DNA of 64,000 nt from Paracentrotus lividus (Eukaryota > Echinodermata > Echinoidea > Camarodonta > Echinidae): positions 50,545,837 through 50,609,836 of the forward strand of contig CALNVZ010003426.1 in assembly GCA_940671915.1 (NCBI GenBank). The letters are read 5' to 3'. The first letter of the stretch is position 1; the number at the start of each line of letters is the position of its first letter. Below, one piece after another: positions 1 through 10,942 of this stretch. The translations under genes and the position numbers were made by a program. The notes under the pieces are model-generated. The model was not told the DNA's origin and made no database searches. It saw only the letters and a list, made by a program, of their open reading frames with translations.

Positions 1-796
1 AAGTTAGAGATTCGTTAGCACGTCCCAAACGCACTAAGAAGTGCCGTATACGCAGCATGATAAAGTTAGATACCATGTTCGTAGTACGTCCTTCTCGTTC
101 AGGGTAAGTCCTACGTTTAAGGAACGTTGTCCTGCGTTTAATTTAGACTTGAAGCCAGTACGATTTTTTGAACATGTTCAAAAAAATCGGAATGCCTTTC
201 CGTTCTCTCCGTCGGGCCCGTTCGCCAAGTTCGTAAACAGATCGTAAACGGTCGTACTAGATCTAAAAGGTCTGCACTACGTTCAGTCCGTGTGTAAACA
301 GATTGAGCCCGTTCACCAAGAACTACCTAGAACGCAGTGAGAACTAGCTCAGTGTGACGGGAATTATGACATGCCGTTCTGTTTAAAAATTGAACGTATG
401 TTCGTAGTACGTCCTTCTCGTTCAGAGTAAGTCCTACCCGTTTAAGAAACGTTGTCACTAGCGTTAATTTAGAACTTGAATAATTTATATACATGCTCGT
501 TTTATGACGTCCTAGCCATCTTTAGAACGATTTAAGTACGGCAATTTTCGTTTGTTAGTCGGTCTTGCGTTTCAGGTAGGTTGCCCTACCCCGTTAAATT
601 TAGGACGGAGATGGGCGCCCGATTTTTTTGAAGCACTTTTTTGGAAATCCGACGAGCTAGTCATGAAGTTCGAAACAGATCGTAAGAAGTATTTACTAAG
701 TCCACGCCACTCAGTTTACACACAGACTATGCCCGTTCGGCAAAATTTGCAAGGACGTAGTAGGAACGAGCTCAGTGTGACGGGGGTATTACCAGT
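1..796 (-). mobile_element. Inverted-repeat DNA element ending CTCAGTGTGACGGG (copy 1)
   Basis: This stretch is the reverse complement of much of 15948-17552. It is rich in AACG and GACGTA words and ends at about 779-796 with CTCAGTGTGACGGGGGTA; an internal copy of the same terminus lies at about 349-363. No transposase reading frame is visible. It is a non-autonomous DNA transposon of a family I cannot name. The left edge lies outside the window. The right edge is fixed because intron sequence matching about 36895 onward starts at about 797. Confidence 0.7.
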
Positions 797-1011
797 GAAT
801 TTTATTCATTGGTATACCGTTGATAGCACAAGTTTAATTCCCGAAATCCAATATGTGTGTAGTTTCATACCGATATGATCTTTGTCATTTAGAACATAAA
901 TGAAAAAATTAATTATCCCTAACCCGCTCCCCCACCGCCATCTCCCCCCCCCCCAAAAAAATAGTAATAATAAAAAATAATAAATAAATAAAAAAATTAT
1001 TTCTTTTATTT
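797..1011. other. Intron segment paralogous to 36895-37115
   Basis: The segment aligns with 36895-37115: both share the GTTTCATA and CGATATGAT words and then a C-run followed by an A-rich tract. In unit 2 this sequence runs directly into the lead-in to the FN3 exon at 37321. Here the same lead-in resumes at about 5205, so the LINE between was inserted in this intron. Confidence 0.65.
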
Positions 1012-2279
1012 TAATTTATTTTTATTAAAACATATTTATACATGATTACAAGTTCAGAATACACTGTTTTTTCAACAAGGTCCTGTTAACATATTAAAAA
1101 GCATGAATAACTACATTTATCAACACATGATAAAAAACAAAATTATAATGCATATTACGAATTACTAATAGAAAAATTAAAATTGATAATCATGTAAAAT
1201 AACTTAACAAAATACAAAGATGTCATTTAACAAAGATATATTGGAATAGTTGCTTAATTTTAATGATCGAATTAAAAAAAAAAGTAATGATCAGTGGAAT
1301 TTATGATATAAGAGATTTAAAACAACATATAATTGGATCAATGAGAGAGGCAAATTTCGTTAAGAATGGTAATTTGAGCTTTGAGAACAGATAAAAAGGC
1401 AGTATTTAAATTTAGTTTAAGATAAGATCATATTTAGAAATTCATTTCGCTTATACATCGTTTAAAAGTGTCAATAGATGAAGCGTTTTTGTAAAATTGA
1501 TGGTAGATTATATTCCATATCTTACCCCCCCGCCCCCCCGCATATTTGAAACTTCTTTTAAAACATTCAAGAGTTGGCTTGGGTAAAACTACATTAAGCG
1601 AGTCAGAATATCGTGTATTTACATCGTGCCTGTCACAGATCATTTCTATCTCATTACACATTCTCAAAGGTGCTTTCCGATGGTACAATTGAAAATAATG
1701 CAAGAAAGGAAATAATCTCTTCTTTCGTCTAACGTTTGCCATTGTAACGATTGAATTATATCCAAGCTATTGGTTTTGTAATCAAAGTTCCCTTTAACGA
1801 TGCGTGCAGCTCTCTTTTGTAAACGTAACAGAATGGTTTTGTTTCTTGAAGAGCAATTCCCCCAGTACAGACTGAACATGAATAATCAAAAACCGGTTTT
1901 ATTGTGCATTTATAGATTACATTTAAAATTTTACTGTTAATGAATTTTCAAAGTTTTTTTAAAGTATAGATTTTATAACATTATGATCGACTAAGATTTT
2001 AAATATGATGATCCCATGATAACTTGTCATCAATTTCAATTCCTAAATATCTTATATGTGGTACTTGTTCAATTCGTTCATTGTCTATGCCTACATTGAG
2101 TTCATAACTACTTTTATAATTATTACCTAACAACATGTTATTACTCTTTCTGGCATTAATACGTAATCTATTTTTATTGTACCATTCCTTTATAGCATTT
2201 AAATCTTCCTGAAGTCTTAAAGTAATAACATTGAAATCATTATGAGAATAATATTACGACATCATCAGCATAAATATTA

Positions 2280-2754
2280 CATGTATGATGGAGGTACCTT
2301 AGTCCACGCACTTTGTTTTCAACTGCTTAAAAGTCCAACCATTCAATGTTTTTATCAAAAAATATTCCCTCTATTAAATGTGGAATATTCCAAGGAACAT
2401 TTATAGAGAAAACTACGACAGAAATATTTGGCGAATACGCAAGCTGGGGCCGATTACGCGACCTTGTCAATTTTGCTTGGCAAAACTGAACGGTACATTA
2501 GTCCACGCACATACAGTAAGTTAATGTAAATTTGCTTTTCCTGTCTCAATTACGTGTATTCTTGACAATTTCTTGAAATCATAAATATACAACAAACCAA
2601 TGATTTTCCCCGAAAGTTTTTGTGATATCTCCGATTGGCTTGTTGTATTTTCGACTATTCAAGAAACTGAGCCCACATACTGCGTCGCATCGCGCGTATT
2701 AGAGGGTGCGTGGACTAATGTGCTGCGTGGACTAAGGTACCTCTACCATACATG
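2280..2754. mobile_element. MITE with GGTACCTTAGTCCACGCA inverted ends
   Basis: The left end CATGTATGATGGAGGTACC and the right end are inverted repeats of about 31 bp with two or three mismatches. A second, internal copy of the TTAGTCCACGCA motif lies near each end (about 2498 and 2705). It splits the LINE reverse transcriptase just upstream of its YADD motif. There is no coding capacity. Confidence 0.75.
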
Positions 2755-2781
2755 AGCATAAGCATTCAGAGATATCATTAA

Positions 2782-3395
2782 AGGACTCCTCCGGGCTGGA
2801 TTTTGCATAATTAGAAAAAATAAAGTAAAATCTAAAAAGCACAACACTGAAAATTTCATCAAAATCGGATCAGAAATAGCAAAGTTATGAATTTTCTTAG
2901 GTTTTGAATTTTTTTAGGAAACAGTTTTTGCCATCTTCAAATTGGCAAACTGATGATGTCTCAGTCCCCCTACTTTCTTTGTATTTTATTGTATGAAATA
3001 CCAATTATCAAGATTTTCTGCCCCAAGGACATAAAAACAGGGATTAATCCTTGTGGAATGTTCAAGGTCACTAGTACTTTTACCTATTTCATTATGAGGG
3101 ATAGATTTACTGTATACGCAATATATGAAAAAATGAGAAAAATAGGATTTCATATAATAAAATACACAAGAAGTAGGGGGACTGTGGCATCATCATTTTG
3201 CTCATTTGAATATTCAAATATTCAAATGAGACAATGAGACAATGCCAAGAACTATTTTACGAAAAAAATTCAATACCTAAAAAAATGCATAACTTTGTTG
3301 TTTTTCATCCGATTTTGATGAAATTTTCTGTGTTGTGTTTGTTAAATTTTTACTTTACTTTACAAAACTTTTTTATTTCAGCCCGGACTCCTCCT
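2782..3395. mobile_element. 614-bp MITE with TTAA target duplication (copy 1)
   Basis: It is flanked by TTAA at 2778-2781 and 3396-3399. The ends are related inverted repeats: AGGACTCCTCCGGGCTGGA on the left and, reverse-complemented, AGGAGGAGTCCGGGCTGAA on the right. A near-identical copy lies at 42232-42846. TTAA duplication is typical of piggyBac-type mobilisation, but no transposase is present, so that assignment is inference. Confidence 0.85.
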
Positions 3396-5204
3396 TTAAT
3401 GAATATTAAAAATAGGGAGGGGCCTAGAATGCTCCCCTGAGGAATTCCTACTCCTATTTCTTTAGTTTCAGAAATCTTACCATTAAAAAATACTAATTGT
3501 TTTCTATCAGAAAGAAAACTTTCAAATCATTTAAATTCATCATGCAAAACACCATATTTCTTTAACTTAAATAATAGAAGCTCATGATCGATACAATCAA
3601 AACATTTAGAAATGTCAAGAAATCATGCACCAACTTTCTCCTTTAAATTAAATGCTTCGTACCAGTCATCAATGACTCTGTGTAAACATGTATTTGTGGA
3701 ATGATTTGGCAAGAAAGCATATTGATCGATATTTACAAGATTACGTGTTTGCAAATAAGATAAAAACTGTGATCATTGTACTTCTTTCTAAATTTTTGTG
3801 GCAATATGACATACAACGGAAATGGGTCGATAATTAGAAATATCATCTTTATTGCCTTTTCCCTTGTATACCGGAGTTGTCCTAGCAAGTTTCCAGTCTT
3901 CTGGCAAGAATCCCTGAGTAATACTTAAATTAAAAATGTGATTAAGAGAGGTATTTATATACGGTGCAGCAATATGTAGGAGTTTAGTATCAAATTACAA
4001 GGATGTCTATGCTACTTTCTTTAGATAAAAGTGACAAGTTCTTATATACGTCTTTTCAGGATTAATTGAGTTTAGTTTAAAAGTATGCATACAGTCAGGA
4101 TGATTCCAATGAATAATGTCCTTACTAAAAGTGTCAGAAATCTGCTTACCTACATTAACAAAATGATGATTAAAAGCAGTACTATCAATGTTCTATGGTA
4201 ATGAAGAATTATGTTTATCTCTCTCTGTTACCTTACTAAGTTCCTTCCATAATTTTTTACTGTCATTACTGTATACACGCTATACTGAGTCAAAATATTC
4301 TCTTTTCTTTTTTCTTATGAGTTTAGTCACATAATTTTTCATTTTCCGATATTGAAGTAATAGATTATGAGTTTTAAGTTTATCAAATTTTTTCTTTATG
4401 TAATCTCTTTGATAAATCATTTTTATTACATCAGATGTCATCCACGGACAATGTCTATTCCGTACTCGACATTCTTTTATAGGCGCATGTTTATTACAGC
4501 ATAACAAAAAAGCACTTTTCTATTTTAACCATAATTCATTCATTCAATGAAATGTTATCCATACATTCTTTACCTCAGATATCACAGTTTTTAAGTCAGT
4601 TATAAAAGCGTTCACATCAAACTTCAATTATAGTTTCTAAAACGTATGACATTATGAACACTTTTAGTAATCTTTTTTATGTTTATATATGTATATATCA
4701 AATAATGATCACTTAATGATATTTTTGCGACATCATTAATAATATGTTTATCAGGTATTGAGGTAAAAATATGATCAATACACTAAGATGAAGTACCCGA
4801 TACCCTGGTGGGTTTGTGAATCATTTGGGTCAAGTGAAATAAATTTTTTATCATGTTTATTGGGTTGTTAGATGAAATGTCTGCTTTATAATCATAATTA
4901 AAGATTAAAGATCACCTAAAATAACCAGGTCCTTGTCTTCACATGTAACATTTTCAAAGACATCAAGCATTTTATTAAAATATTCATAATCACTGTTGGG
5001 TGGTCTATATATGCATCCTATGATTAGATTACATGACTTAAGAGTTAATTCAATCCAGGTAGCTTCAATAATATCATCAATAAAATCATTATGTTCAGAG
5101 AACTGTAATGTGTTATGAATAAAAATATATATCCCTCCACCTCTTTTATTTTTATGTCTATCTGTTCGTACTAAGGTATATCCATCCAACATAACAAACA
5201 AACT

Positions 5205-5403
5205 TTTCCACAGACGCGTGTACAATACCTAGTAAACCAAAGCTTATTTTTGGAAGTAAAGATGGATGGAAGCTCTTCATTACAATGATAACAATAATTG
5301 CAGCCGGTTTTACCTACCACACCGTTTTTGATAAATTTGACTCCGTCCCTGGCACCCAAGATTAATCTTGATTTCCAGTGTTACACGATCATTTTTCTTT
5401 CAG
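5205..5403 (+). other. Intron lead-in to the FN3 exon
   Basis: It is closely similar to 37125-37320, including CAGACGCGTGTACAATAC and GATGGATGGAAGCTCTTC, and ends in a pyrimidine-rich tract and CAG acceptor at 5401-5403. This match defines the 3' side of the LINE insertion. Confidence 0.8.
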
Positions 5404-5676
5404 ATCCTCATCCAGTTACAAACCTTCAGCTGAACCCAATATCCAACACAAGTGTAGAGGTGACCTATGAACAACCTGTTGGTACTGTGGGTCAAAAGTT
5501 TGATGGCTACAGGATAACATATTGTGGTGAAAATCTCATTGTTGAACAGGAGGTGACATCAGTTACTGTTGATGGACTACTGCCCGGCGTCGAATACACC
5601 ATCAGTGTTGAGACCTTCAGTGGAGAGTTAGCTGATCTTACATACTCAGCTTCTGTGTCAGATGTCTATATTCTTG
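5404..5676 (+). CDS. FN3-domain exon, unit 1
   Basis: This is a 273-bp internal exon encoding 91 residues in phase 1-1, bounded by TTTCAG at 5398-5403 and a G|GTAATA donor at 5677. It encodes one complete fibronectin type III fold, an extracellular beta-sandwich adhesion module. Landmarks are NLQLNP (strand A), SVEVTYEQP (strands B and C; Tyr holds the place of the usual core Trp), FDGYRITY (strand C-prime), VDGLLPGVEYTISVETF (the L..L.PG..Y signature of strands E and F) and a Ser-rich last strand. It is closely similar to the exon at 37321-37593. An unpaired Cys in ITYCGE is absent from that paralogue. The likely product is a secreted or cell-surface protein of alternating FN3 and HYR domains; its identity is not recognised. 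The exon edges come from splice motifs and paralogy, not transcripts. Confidence 0.9.
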
Positions 5677-6075
5677 GTAATATTCATTGTTGAATGATTT
5701 CCACACACCTTCAGACGTATAAGGCACTTAAGTGCCTCTGTAATACCACAAAATTACGTATAAACTTGCTTAATTAATCATCTCGGTTTATGCATGAATG
5801 AGCACAGTTGCTTTGAATTCTTAAAAGAAAAGTTTAGAGGCTGTTGTCTTGTCTTGAATTTGAAATGTTACAAGCACATTTTTCATTGTATAGAGAACCA
5901 AACTGAAATTTTTAAATATGAATACGTGTACCCATACCATAGGGGTTGAATAAATCAGCATGCCACTATTAAAATTAAAGCCCAACATTGCTACATTAAA
6001 GTAAACCCCTACAGTTAATATTATTTCAAGGTAATTAACATTTTTCCACCAATATTTTCTTTGTTCATATTTTAG
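5677..6075 (+). repeat. Intron with the HYR-linked upstream module
   Basis: The 3' two thirds of this intron is a module that recurs before every HYR exon here: at 10036-10256, 19480-19722, 25515-25755, 52240-52562, 57200-57419 and 58690-58933, and without an exon at 37640-37912. Shared words include GAGGCTGTTGTCTTGTCTTG, AAGCCCAACATT and TTCAAGGTAATTA. It ends with a TTTAG acceptor at 6071-6075. Confidence 0.85.
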
Positions 6076-6321
6076 TTGACTCATCTCCACCTACAGTGAC
6101 TTGTCCAACTCAATTCAACCAGACCGTTGATCTTGGCATCAATTCTACACTAGTAAATTTTACTGAACCTACCGACCTCTGTGGTACTGTCATCATTGAT
6201 AGTCAAAGCCATACACCAGGAGATACCTTCCCACTTGGTCAAACTTCAGTCACCTATGTCTTTAGAAATGCTTCAAACAATTTTACTGCTCCCTGTACAT
6301 TTATAGTCAATGTTGTAGCAC
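6076..6321 (+). CDS. HYR-domain exon a, unit 1
   Basis: This is a 246-bp phase 1-1 exon encoding 82 residues of a hyalin repeat, an immunoglobulin-like extracellular adhesion module. It starts after TTTAG and ends CAC or GCAC|GTTAGT at 6322. Signature text is VTCPTQF, VNFTEPT, GTVIID, PGDTFPLGQTSVTYVF and ASNNFTAPCTFIVNV, with the conserved Cys pair in TCP and PCTF. Compared with all other HYR exons here it lacks two codons in the P-T-A-T-D loop (it reads TEPTDLCG) and gains a Cys in the same loop. The frame is kept. Sequons NST, NFT (twice) suggest N-glycosylation. Its partner in unit 2 is 52563-52814; both end in VVAR. Confidence 0.88.
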
Positions 6322-6391
6322 GTTAGTATCAGTTTCAAAATTGTAAATATGTATCAAATACCATTTAATATAGAATATCTCGATCACATTG

Positions 6392-6651
6392 CAGGCACGT
6401 AACTAGGATTTTTATGGGAGGGTTCGAAACCTGCAAAAGTGGACCAAAAGGTAAAAGGTACATCAAAATTTGTTCATGTCACGCTGGCCGCGCGATAAGC
6501 GAAAAAACATTTTTTTTTTTTTTTTTTTTGGTTTTTTTTTTGTTTTTGTTTGTTTTTGTTTTTTGTTTGTTTGTTTGTTTTTTGTAAAGCGGACCTCTGG
6601 TCGCCAGCGGGGGGGTTCGTTCGAACCCCCCCCCCCCTGGTTACGGGCCTG
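6392..6651. mobile_element. 260-bp hAT-like MITE (CAGGCACGTAAC ends)
   Basis: The terminal inverted repeats CAGGCACGTAAC and, reversed, CAGGCCCGTAACC are flanked by CATTG at 6387-6391 and 6652-6656. The paralogous site at about 52872-52885 in unit 2 is empty and continuous (CCACATTGATGCC), which fixes both edges. The interior is a T/G-rich tract and a C-run. No coding capacity; the hAT-like label rests only on the CAGG...TA-style terminus. Confidence 0.82.
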
Positions 6652-6679
6652 CATTGATGCCATGCATTGATGCCATAAC

Positions 6680-6890
6680 CTGCCCTGGTTAATTCAGCCC
6701 CCTCCTCGAAATTTTTCGACGCAATAGGCTGGCCCCGGTATGTTATGTGTTTATTTTTTGAAGTCTTGCGCAGCTTTAAAGACCAGATTTGCGTCAGTTA
6801 CGCATAGTTTTGTACCCGTGCGACAGACTTAAAATTGCTCGGAATCGTAATTTCATTACAAAAATATACTCCAGTGATCACAGAAATGTA
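6680..6890 (+). repeat. Recurrent intron block (about 220 bp)
   Basis: The block containing CCCCCTCCTCGAAATTTTTC, GAAGTCT(C/T)GCGCA and CTCCAGTGATCACAGAAA occurs after HYR-a and before HYR-c or the hybrid exon: 6680-6890, 19100-19345, 25250-25480, 52905-53130 and 58325-58560. It marks older duplications inside the gene. No function is suggested. Confidence 0.8.
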
Positions 6891-6904
6891 TGAAAATTAC
6901 ATTA

Positions 6905-7199
6905 CTAATTGTAAATAAAGCACTTCATGGTCAAGCTCCTGTTTACATCCCAGAATTGTGAAGTTACAAAGTCAATCTTGCACAGTTCAAGGGATTCTCT
7001 GCTTTTACTGACCCCATCGGTCAAAACAAAGCTGGACCCAAACTATGGACGCGTTACCTCTCGAAGTCAGAAAAGCAATATGAAGTTATTGGCTTCAAGT
7101 CTTAACTTAAAACACATCTATTTCATTGATTACAAGCGTATCAGAAGTGCCTAAATAGCGCAGTAGAAGAATATACTTTTTGTTGAATAGTTTCTGCGC
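6905..7199 (+). mobile_element. LINE 3'-end fragment, interrupted by TU-A1
   Basis: The degenerate translation includes KALHGQAPVYIPEL and PKLWTRYLSKSEKQ, the usual C-terminal tail of CR1/L2-type reverse transcriptases. It is followed by a GCGC-TCTAT-ATTATT tail that resumes at 9251-9300 after the foldback element. The same fragment is uninterrupted in unit 2 at 53140-53500, so it predates the duplication. Confidence 0.8.
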
Positions 7200-9250
7200 G
7201 TATCAGGACAATTACCCCGGACAATTACCCAGCGGACACTACCCCGCAAATAACCCCCGAGGACAATTACCCCCCCCTCCATCCCCCCCCCCCCCCCCCC
7301 CCCCCCCCCCGCTCCACCCTACCTCCGTTCCGCCCTCACACCCTCCCATCGGACAATTACTCCCGGACAATTACCCCCGAGGACAATTACCCGAGGACAA
7401 TTACCCCGAGGACATACGCCCGGCAAGTATACACGCAACAAACAATCTACCCTGAGGACCATTAACCCCCTAGAAATTCCCCCCGGGACATACCGGAGAG
7501 TTACACACCGGTCAAACTCACCCATTAACCCCTCACAGCCATTGATGTTGGAATCAAGTGGCGCCCATTGCGAATCTCGCCGCTGTCGCAGGTTTTTGGA
7601 TTATTTTCTACTTGATTATAGATTCTTAATGATTTTCTTTACTTTTTTTTATATATCAGGACAATATACCCCCTGGACAATCACCCCCGACAATTACCCC
7701 AAGGACAATTATCCCCGGAGAGTTATACCCGTCAACTACCCCCCCCCTGACAATTACCCCCTCACAAAGCATTGGATGTATTAAGCGGCGCCCGTTGTGA
7801 GTCTCGCCTGGTGTCGCAAGTTTTTTGAATTATTTTTCTACTTGATCATATCTTAATGGCTTTCTCTTTTTCTTTCTCTTTCTCTTTTATATTTATCTTT
7901 TTCATTTTCTCTCTCTCTCTCTCTGTCTTTCTTATTTTTTCCCCTTTTTCTTCCTTTCCTTTAATAATGATAATAATTTAAGCATTTATAATGCGCCGAC
8001 TATCTAATAAACTATTTAGTGGCGCAGCTAATATTATTACCCGGCTATAGCCATAGCTGCCCTAATTAAGGGCGCTTTAGCGCTTTCGAAGAACTTCTTC
8101 CTACCAGTACCCATTTACCTTACTTAGGTCAAGTCTGGCAAATTATAGTTTAATATCTTGCCAAAGGACATTAGTGGAATGGACGGAATTCGAACCGCGT
8201 ACCTTGTGATCGTCAGTCCACCGACTTATCAATTCGACCACACCACCTCCACCCCTCCTTCCCCTTTTTAGTTTTGTTTAGCGCCATGAAAAAAATTGGG
8301 GGGGGGGGGCTTGCACCCCAAGCCCGCTGTTTGGATACACATTATATGCATCAGAAAATAAACTGGCCCTCATATTCCCGACGGTGGATTCTGCAAAATC
8401 CGTGAACTGAAACCATGGTTTCTATTGGCGGTCATCAGGGCCATAATAAATAATTTATGTATGATATTTAATTTTACGATTAACCTTATTTTTGCATAAA
8501 TTGATATTAGGCTTTAGTTTACATTTTCACTTTATTTATTAATTTATGGAGTTATTAAATACGACCTTTATTGCCGCCCTTAGAAACCATTGGTTCAGAC
8601 CAAGGTTTTATCCATTTTTCGTGAAATTAAACAAAAAATGAATAAAAATCATAATGGAATCAGAGATGAATCAGAGATATTCAACATGTGTGATTATTAT
8701 GTGTATTTGTGTCCTTTCATGAATGTCCAATTTGTAGTTCTATGAAAATAAAAGGTAATATGAGGGCCAGTTTACATATTTTCTGATGCATATATGCGTA
8801 TCCAAACGGGTGGCTTTGGGCGCAAGCCCCCCCCCCCCCATTTTTTTTTCATGACGCAGAAGGTGAAAGGGGGAGGAAAAACCAAGGGAAAAGGAAGAAA
8901 GTGAGAGAGATAAAGAGAAATATGAATGAGAAAGAGAAAGTCATTATGATAAGATCAAGTAAAAAATAATTCGAAAACATGCGACACCGGGTGAGACCTA
9001 CAATGACCTACAACGCTTGATTCCAACATCAATGCCTGTGAGGGGGGTAATTGTCCTCGGGGGGTAGTGAGACCGGGTGTAAGTCTCCGGGGGTAATTGT
9101 CCGGGAAGTATTGTCCGGGGGTAATTGTCCTCGGGGGGGGGGGTAATTGTCCGAGGGGTAATTGTCCGGGGGTAATTGTCCTCGGGGGAATTGTCCGGGG
9201 GATAATTGTTCCGGGGGGATAATTGTCCAGGGGGTAATTGTCCTAGAACC
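7200..9250. mobile_element. TU-A1: foldback element with GGACAATTACCCCC arrays
   Basis: The element is flanked by the perfect 10-bp repeat GTTTCTGCGC at 7190-7199 and 9251-9260. The left arm starts GTATCAGGACAATTACC and holds a degenerate array of a 13- to 18-bp GGACAATTACCCCCGA unit to about 7470. Then follow an inner domain (GGCGCCCATT, TCGCAGG, TACTTGAT), a second array at 7655-7770 and a second inner domain. The right arm at 8845-9250 is inverted and ends CCTAGAACC. The centre at 8282-8870 is itself an inverted repeat around a core found again at 41430-41700. Unit 2 has an empty site at about 53435. No transposase is present. Confidence 0.85.
7962..8252 (-). mobile_element. tRNA-derived SINE inside TU-A1
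   Basis: Read on the minus strand it starts with a tRNA-like head (GGTGGTGTGGTCGAATTGAT, resembling an A box), has a B-box-like GGTTCGAATTCC, then the body CAGCTATGGCTATAGCC and an ATTATTATCATTATT tail. A 5'-truncated copy lies at 42045-42231. It is not a functional tRNA: the cloverleaf is not kept. Confidence 0.82.
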
Positions 9251-9793
9251 GTTTCTGCGCTCTATTGACTATTATTGTTATTATTATTGTTATTATTATT
9301 AACTTGCTTAATTGACCATATTTGTGTATGCAAGAACGAAAACAATTGCTCAAATTGATATATTTATTTATTTATTTATTTATTTATTTATTCAACATAT
9401 TTATACAGGATTAAAAGAACAATCGAATCAGTAAAGCTGTTTTTCATCGATGTTCTGTTAACGTATTTACAAAAATGTAATTTCCAATTCTAACCTTTAG
9501 TCAGGGAAAAAGTATATATTTGGGGGAAAAACAGCAACTGTAAACCAACAAGACTTGGGATTTATTAAAGGAAAACAGTGCCAGACCAATGTCAGATCTA
9601 TAAAAAAAAAAAAAAAAAAGAAGGGAAGAAAAAGTACCCTCAAACTTACACCGTCAGGCATCTATAATACTATATCTCTCCCTCCTTCTCTTCCTTTCTC
9701 TCTTTACTTTATATTATATTCTCTTTCTTTCTTTCTCTCCCCCTTCTCTCTCTCTCTTCACTATCTATTATATTCTCTCTCTTTCTCTCCCCC

Positions 9794-9881
<88 letters not shown>

Positions 9882-10256
9882 CTCTCAAAATAAAGTCCCG
9901 TCACAATATAGAGTACTCTACAAAAGACTATTCAAACAAGATCACGCATTTGTAAACACAAACGATAACATTAGAAGGAAAAACTAATCTGAATACTGGT
10001 CTGGCAACCATTAAGAAAAACATGATTATTAAATTACGAGTAACAAGGATAAAGGCTATTTATTGCGTTGAATTTTATAAAAAAAACCATGCAATTTGGT
10101 TGATGTTACCCATACCATTGGGGTTGAATAAATCTGCATGCTACTACTAGAATGCAAGTTTAAGCCCAACATTCCTACATTAAAGGAGAACCCTACAGTA
10201 AATATTTAAAGGAAATTACTATTTTTCAATCAATATGTTCTTCGTTCATATTTCAG
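9251..10256 (+). other. Intron before HYR-b, unit 1
   Basis: It contains the rest of the LINE tail (to about 9300), a reverse LINE 3'-UTR fragment at about 9355-9480, a CT/CA microsatellite and the HYR-linked module from about 10036. The acceptor TTTCAG is at 10251-10256. The parts match 53500-53830 and 57000-57419 in unit 2. Confidence 0.75.
9675..9885 (+). repeat. (CT)n then (CA)n microsatellite
   Basis: A polypyrimidine tract of CTTT and CT repeats runs into about 17 CA repeats, followed by CCCTCTCTCAAAATAAAG. In unit 2 the CA part and this flank survive at 56993-57050 while the CT part has been replaced by inserted DNA. Confidence 0.9.
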
Positions 10257-10508
10257 TTGACTCATCTCCACCTACAGTGACTTGTCCAACTCAATTCACC
10301 TGCACTGTTGATATTGGAATGGATTCTACACAAGTAAATTTTACTGAACCTACTGCTACCGACCTCAGTGGTACTGTCATCATTGATAGTCCGAGCCATA
10401 GACCAGGAGATACTTTCCCACTTGGTCAAACTTCAGTCACCTATGTTTTTAGAGATGCTTCTAACAATGTCGCTGCTCCCTGCACATTTATAGTCAATGT
10501 TGTAGCAG
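10257..10508 (+). CDS. HYR-domain exon b, unit 1
   Basis: A 252-bp phase 1-1 exon (84 residues) with acceptor TTTCAG and donor GCAG|GTTAGT. It encodes a complete hyalin repeat: VTCPTQF, VNFTEPTATDLSG, GDTFPLGQTSVTYVFRDASNN, PCTFIVNV, with the expected Cys10 and Cys76. An extra Cys at residue 16 replaces Glu of the unit 2 partner at 57420. The two share SHRPGD, NNVAAP and the VVAG ending, and differ at about eight residues. Asp replaces the Asn of one sequon (MDST). The reading frame is open and the splice sites intact, so it is probably used. Confidence 0.9.
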
Positions 10509-10942
10509 GTTAGTATCACCATCATAAATGTACACAATTATGTATAAAACACAATTATGTATAAAACACCATTAAATATAAAGAATATCTTCATCACATT
10601 GGTGTCACACTCAGTCGGGTAGGTTTGGCTCTCCTTCCTAATCAACAGAGTCTAACTGACAGAAGAAAAGAGCATTAAACTAAAGAAAATAGCCCGTGGT
10701 CCATACTTGCTTAGTACCAGGTTTAAAGATCTCATAGCTTATTGTTCCATTCTCAACAGGTCAATACCATTCCCTCAATGTGCAGAATGTCTAGGTACTG
10801 GTCCTGGTGACATTATTGTCAAACCGCCCCCACAAACCGCTGCCAAACTGGTATTTTGTATTATATTTAGTCCAATAGATGATTCCGTATTCCTTGTGTA
10901 TGGCCCCCAAATGGTGCATTGTTTAGTCTTGGGTGTCGAAAG
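10509..10942 (+). other. Intron after HYR-b, unit 1, with target duplication of TU-C
   Basis: The segment matches 57672-58095 in unit 2 (for example TTCCTTGTGTATGGCCCC and CTTGGGTGTCGAAAG). It ends with GTCGAAAG at 10935-10942, which is repeated at 18870-18877 on the far side of TU-C. Open frames here are not conserved in unit 2 and are not considered genes. Confidence 0.8.

Larger units (their letters stand above)
1012..5204 (-). mobile_element. Decayed CR1/L2-type LINE (LINE-1 of this window), interrupted by two MITEs
   Basis: The remains read right to left. The endonuclease part at 4905-5204 includes RRPPNSDYEY-like text, read as CIYRPPNSDYEYF, and ends LVILGDL. A linker at 4280-4507 contains CPWMTSDVI. 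The reverse transcriptase carries NIYADDVVILF at about 2240-2280. The C-terminal part at 1434-1879 includes LLRLQKRAARIV. The 5' end is truncated at about 5204, and the 3' end at about 1012-1080 matches LINE 3' sequence at 9375 and 53590. Many stops and frameshifts make it inactive. Both flanks match a continuous sequence near 37110 in unit 2, so it inserted in unit 1 after, or was lost from unit 2 since, the duplication. The exact clade (CR1, L2, Crack, Daphne) is not resolved by eye. Confidence 0.85.

Noticed and set aside
552-878. 108-codon open frame
   Set aside because: It crosses the end of a DNA element into intron sequence; no domain and no counterpart in unit 2.
2953-3237. 94-codon frame conserved in both TTAA MITEs (also 42403-42687)
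   Set aside because: Shared only because the two MITEs are near-identical; no recognised domain, no promoter, and too short for a transposase. It is noted with the MITEs instead.
5171-5359. Minus-strand 62-codon frame opposite the FN3 lead-in
   Set aside because: It straddles the LINE edge and the paralogous intron; the same region in unit 2 codes differently.
8150-8252. tRNA gene with A and B boxes on the minus strand
   Set aside because: The boxes head a SINE with a long body and ATT-rich tail; a second truncated copy exists and the cloverleaf is not preserved.
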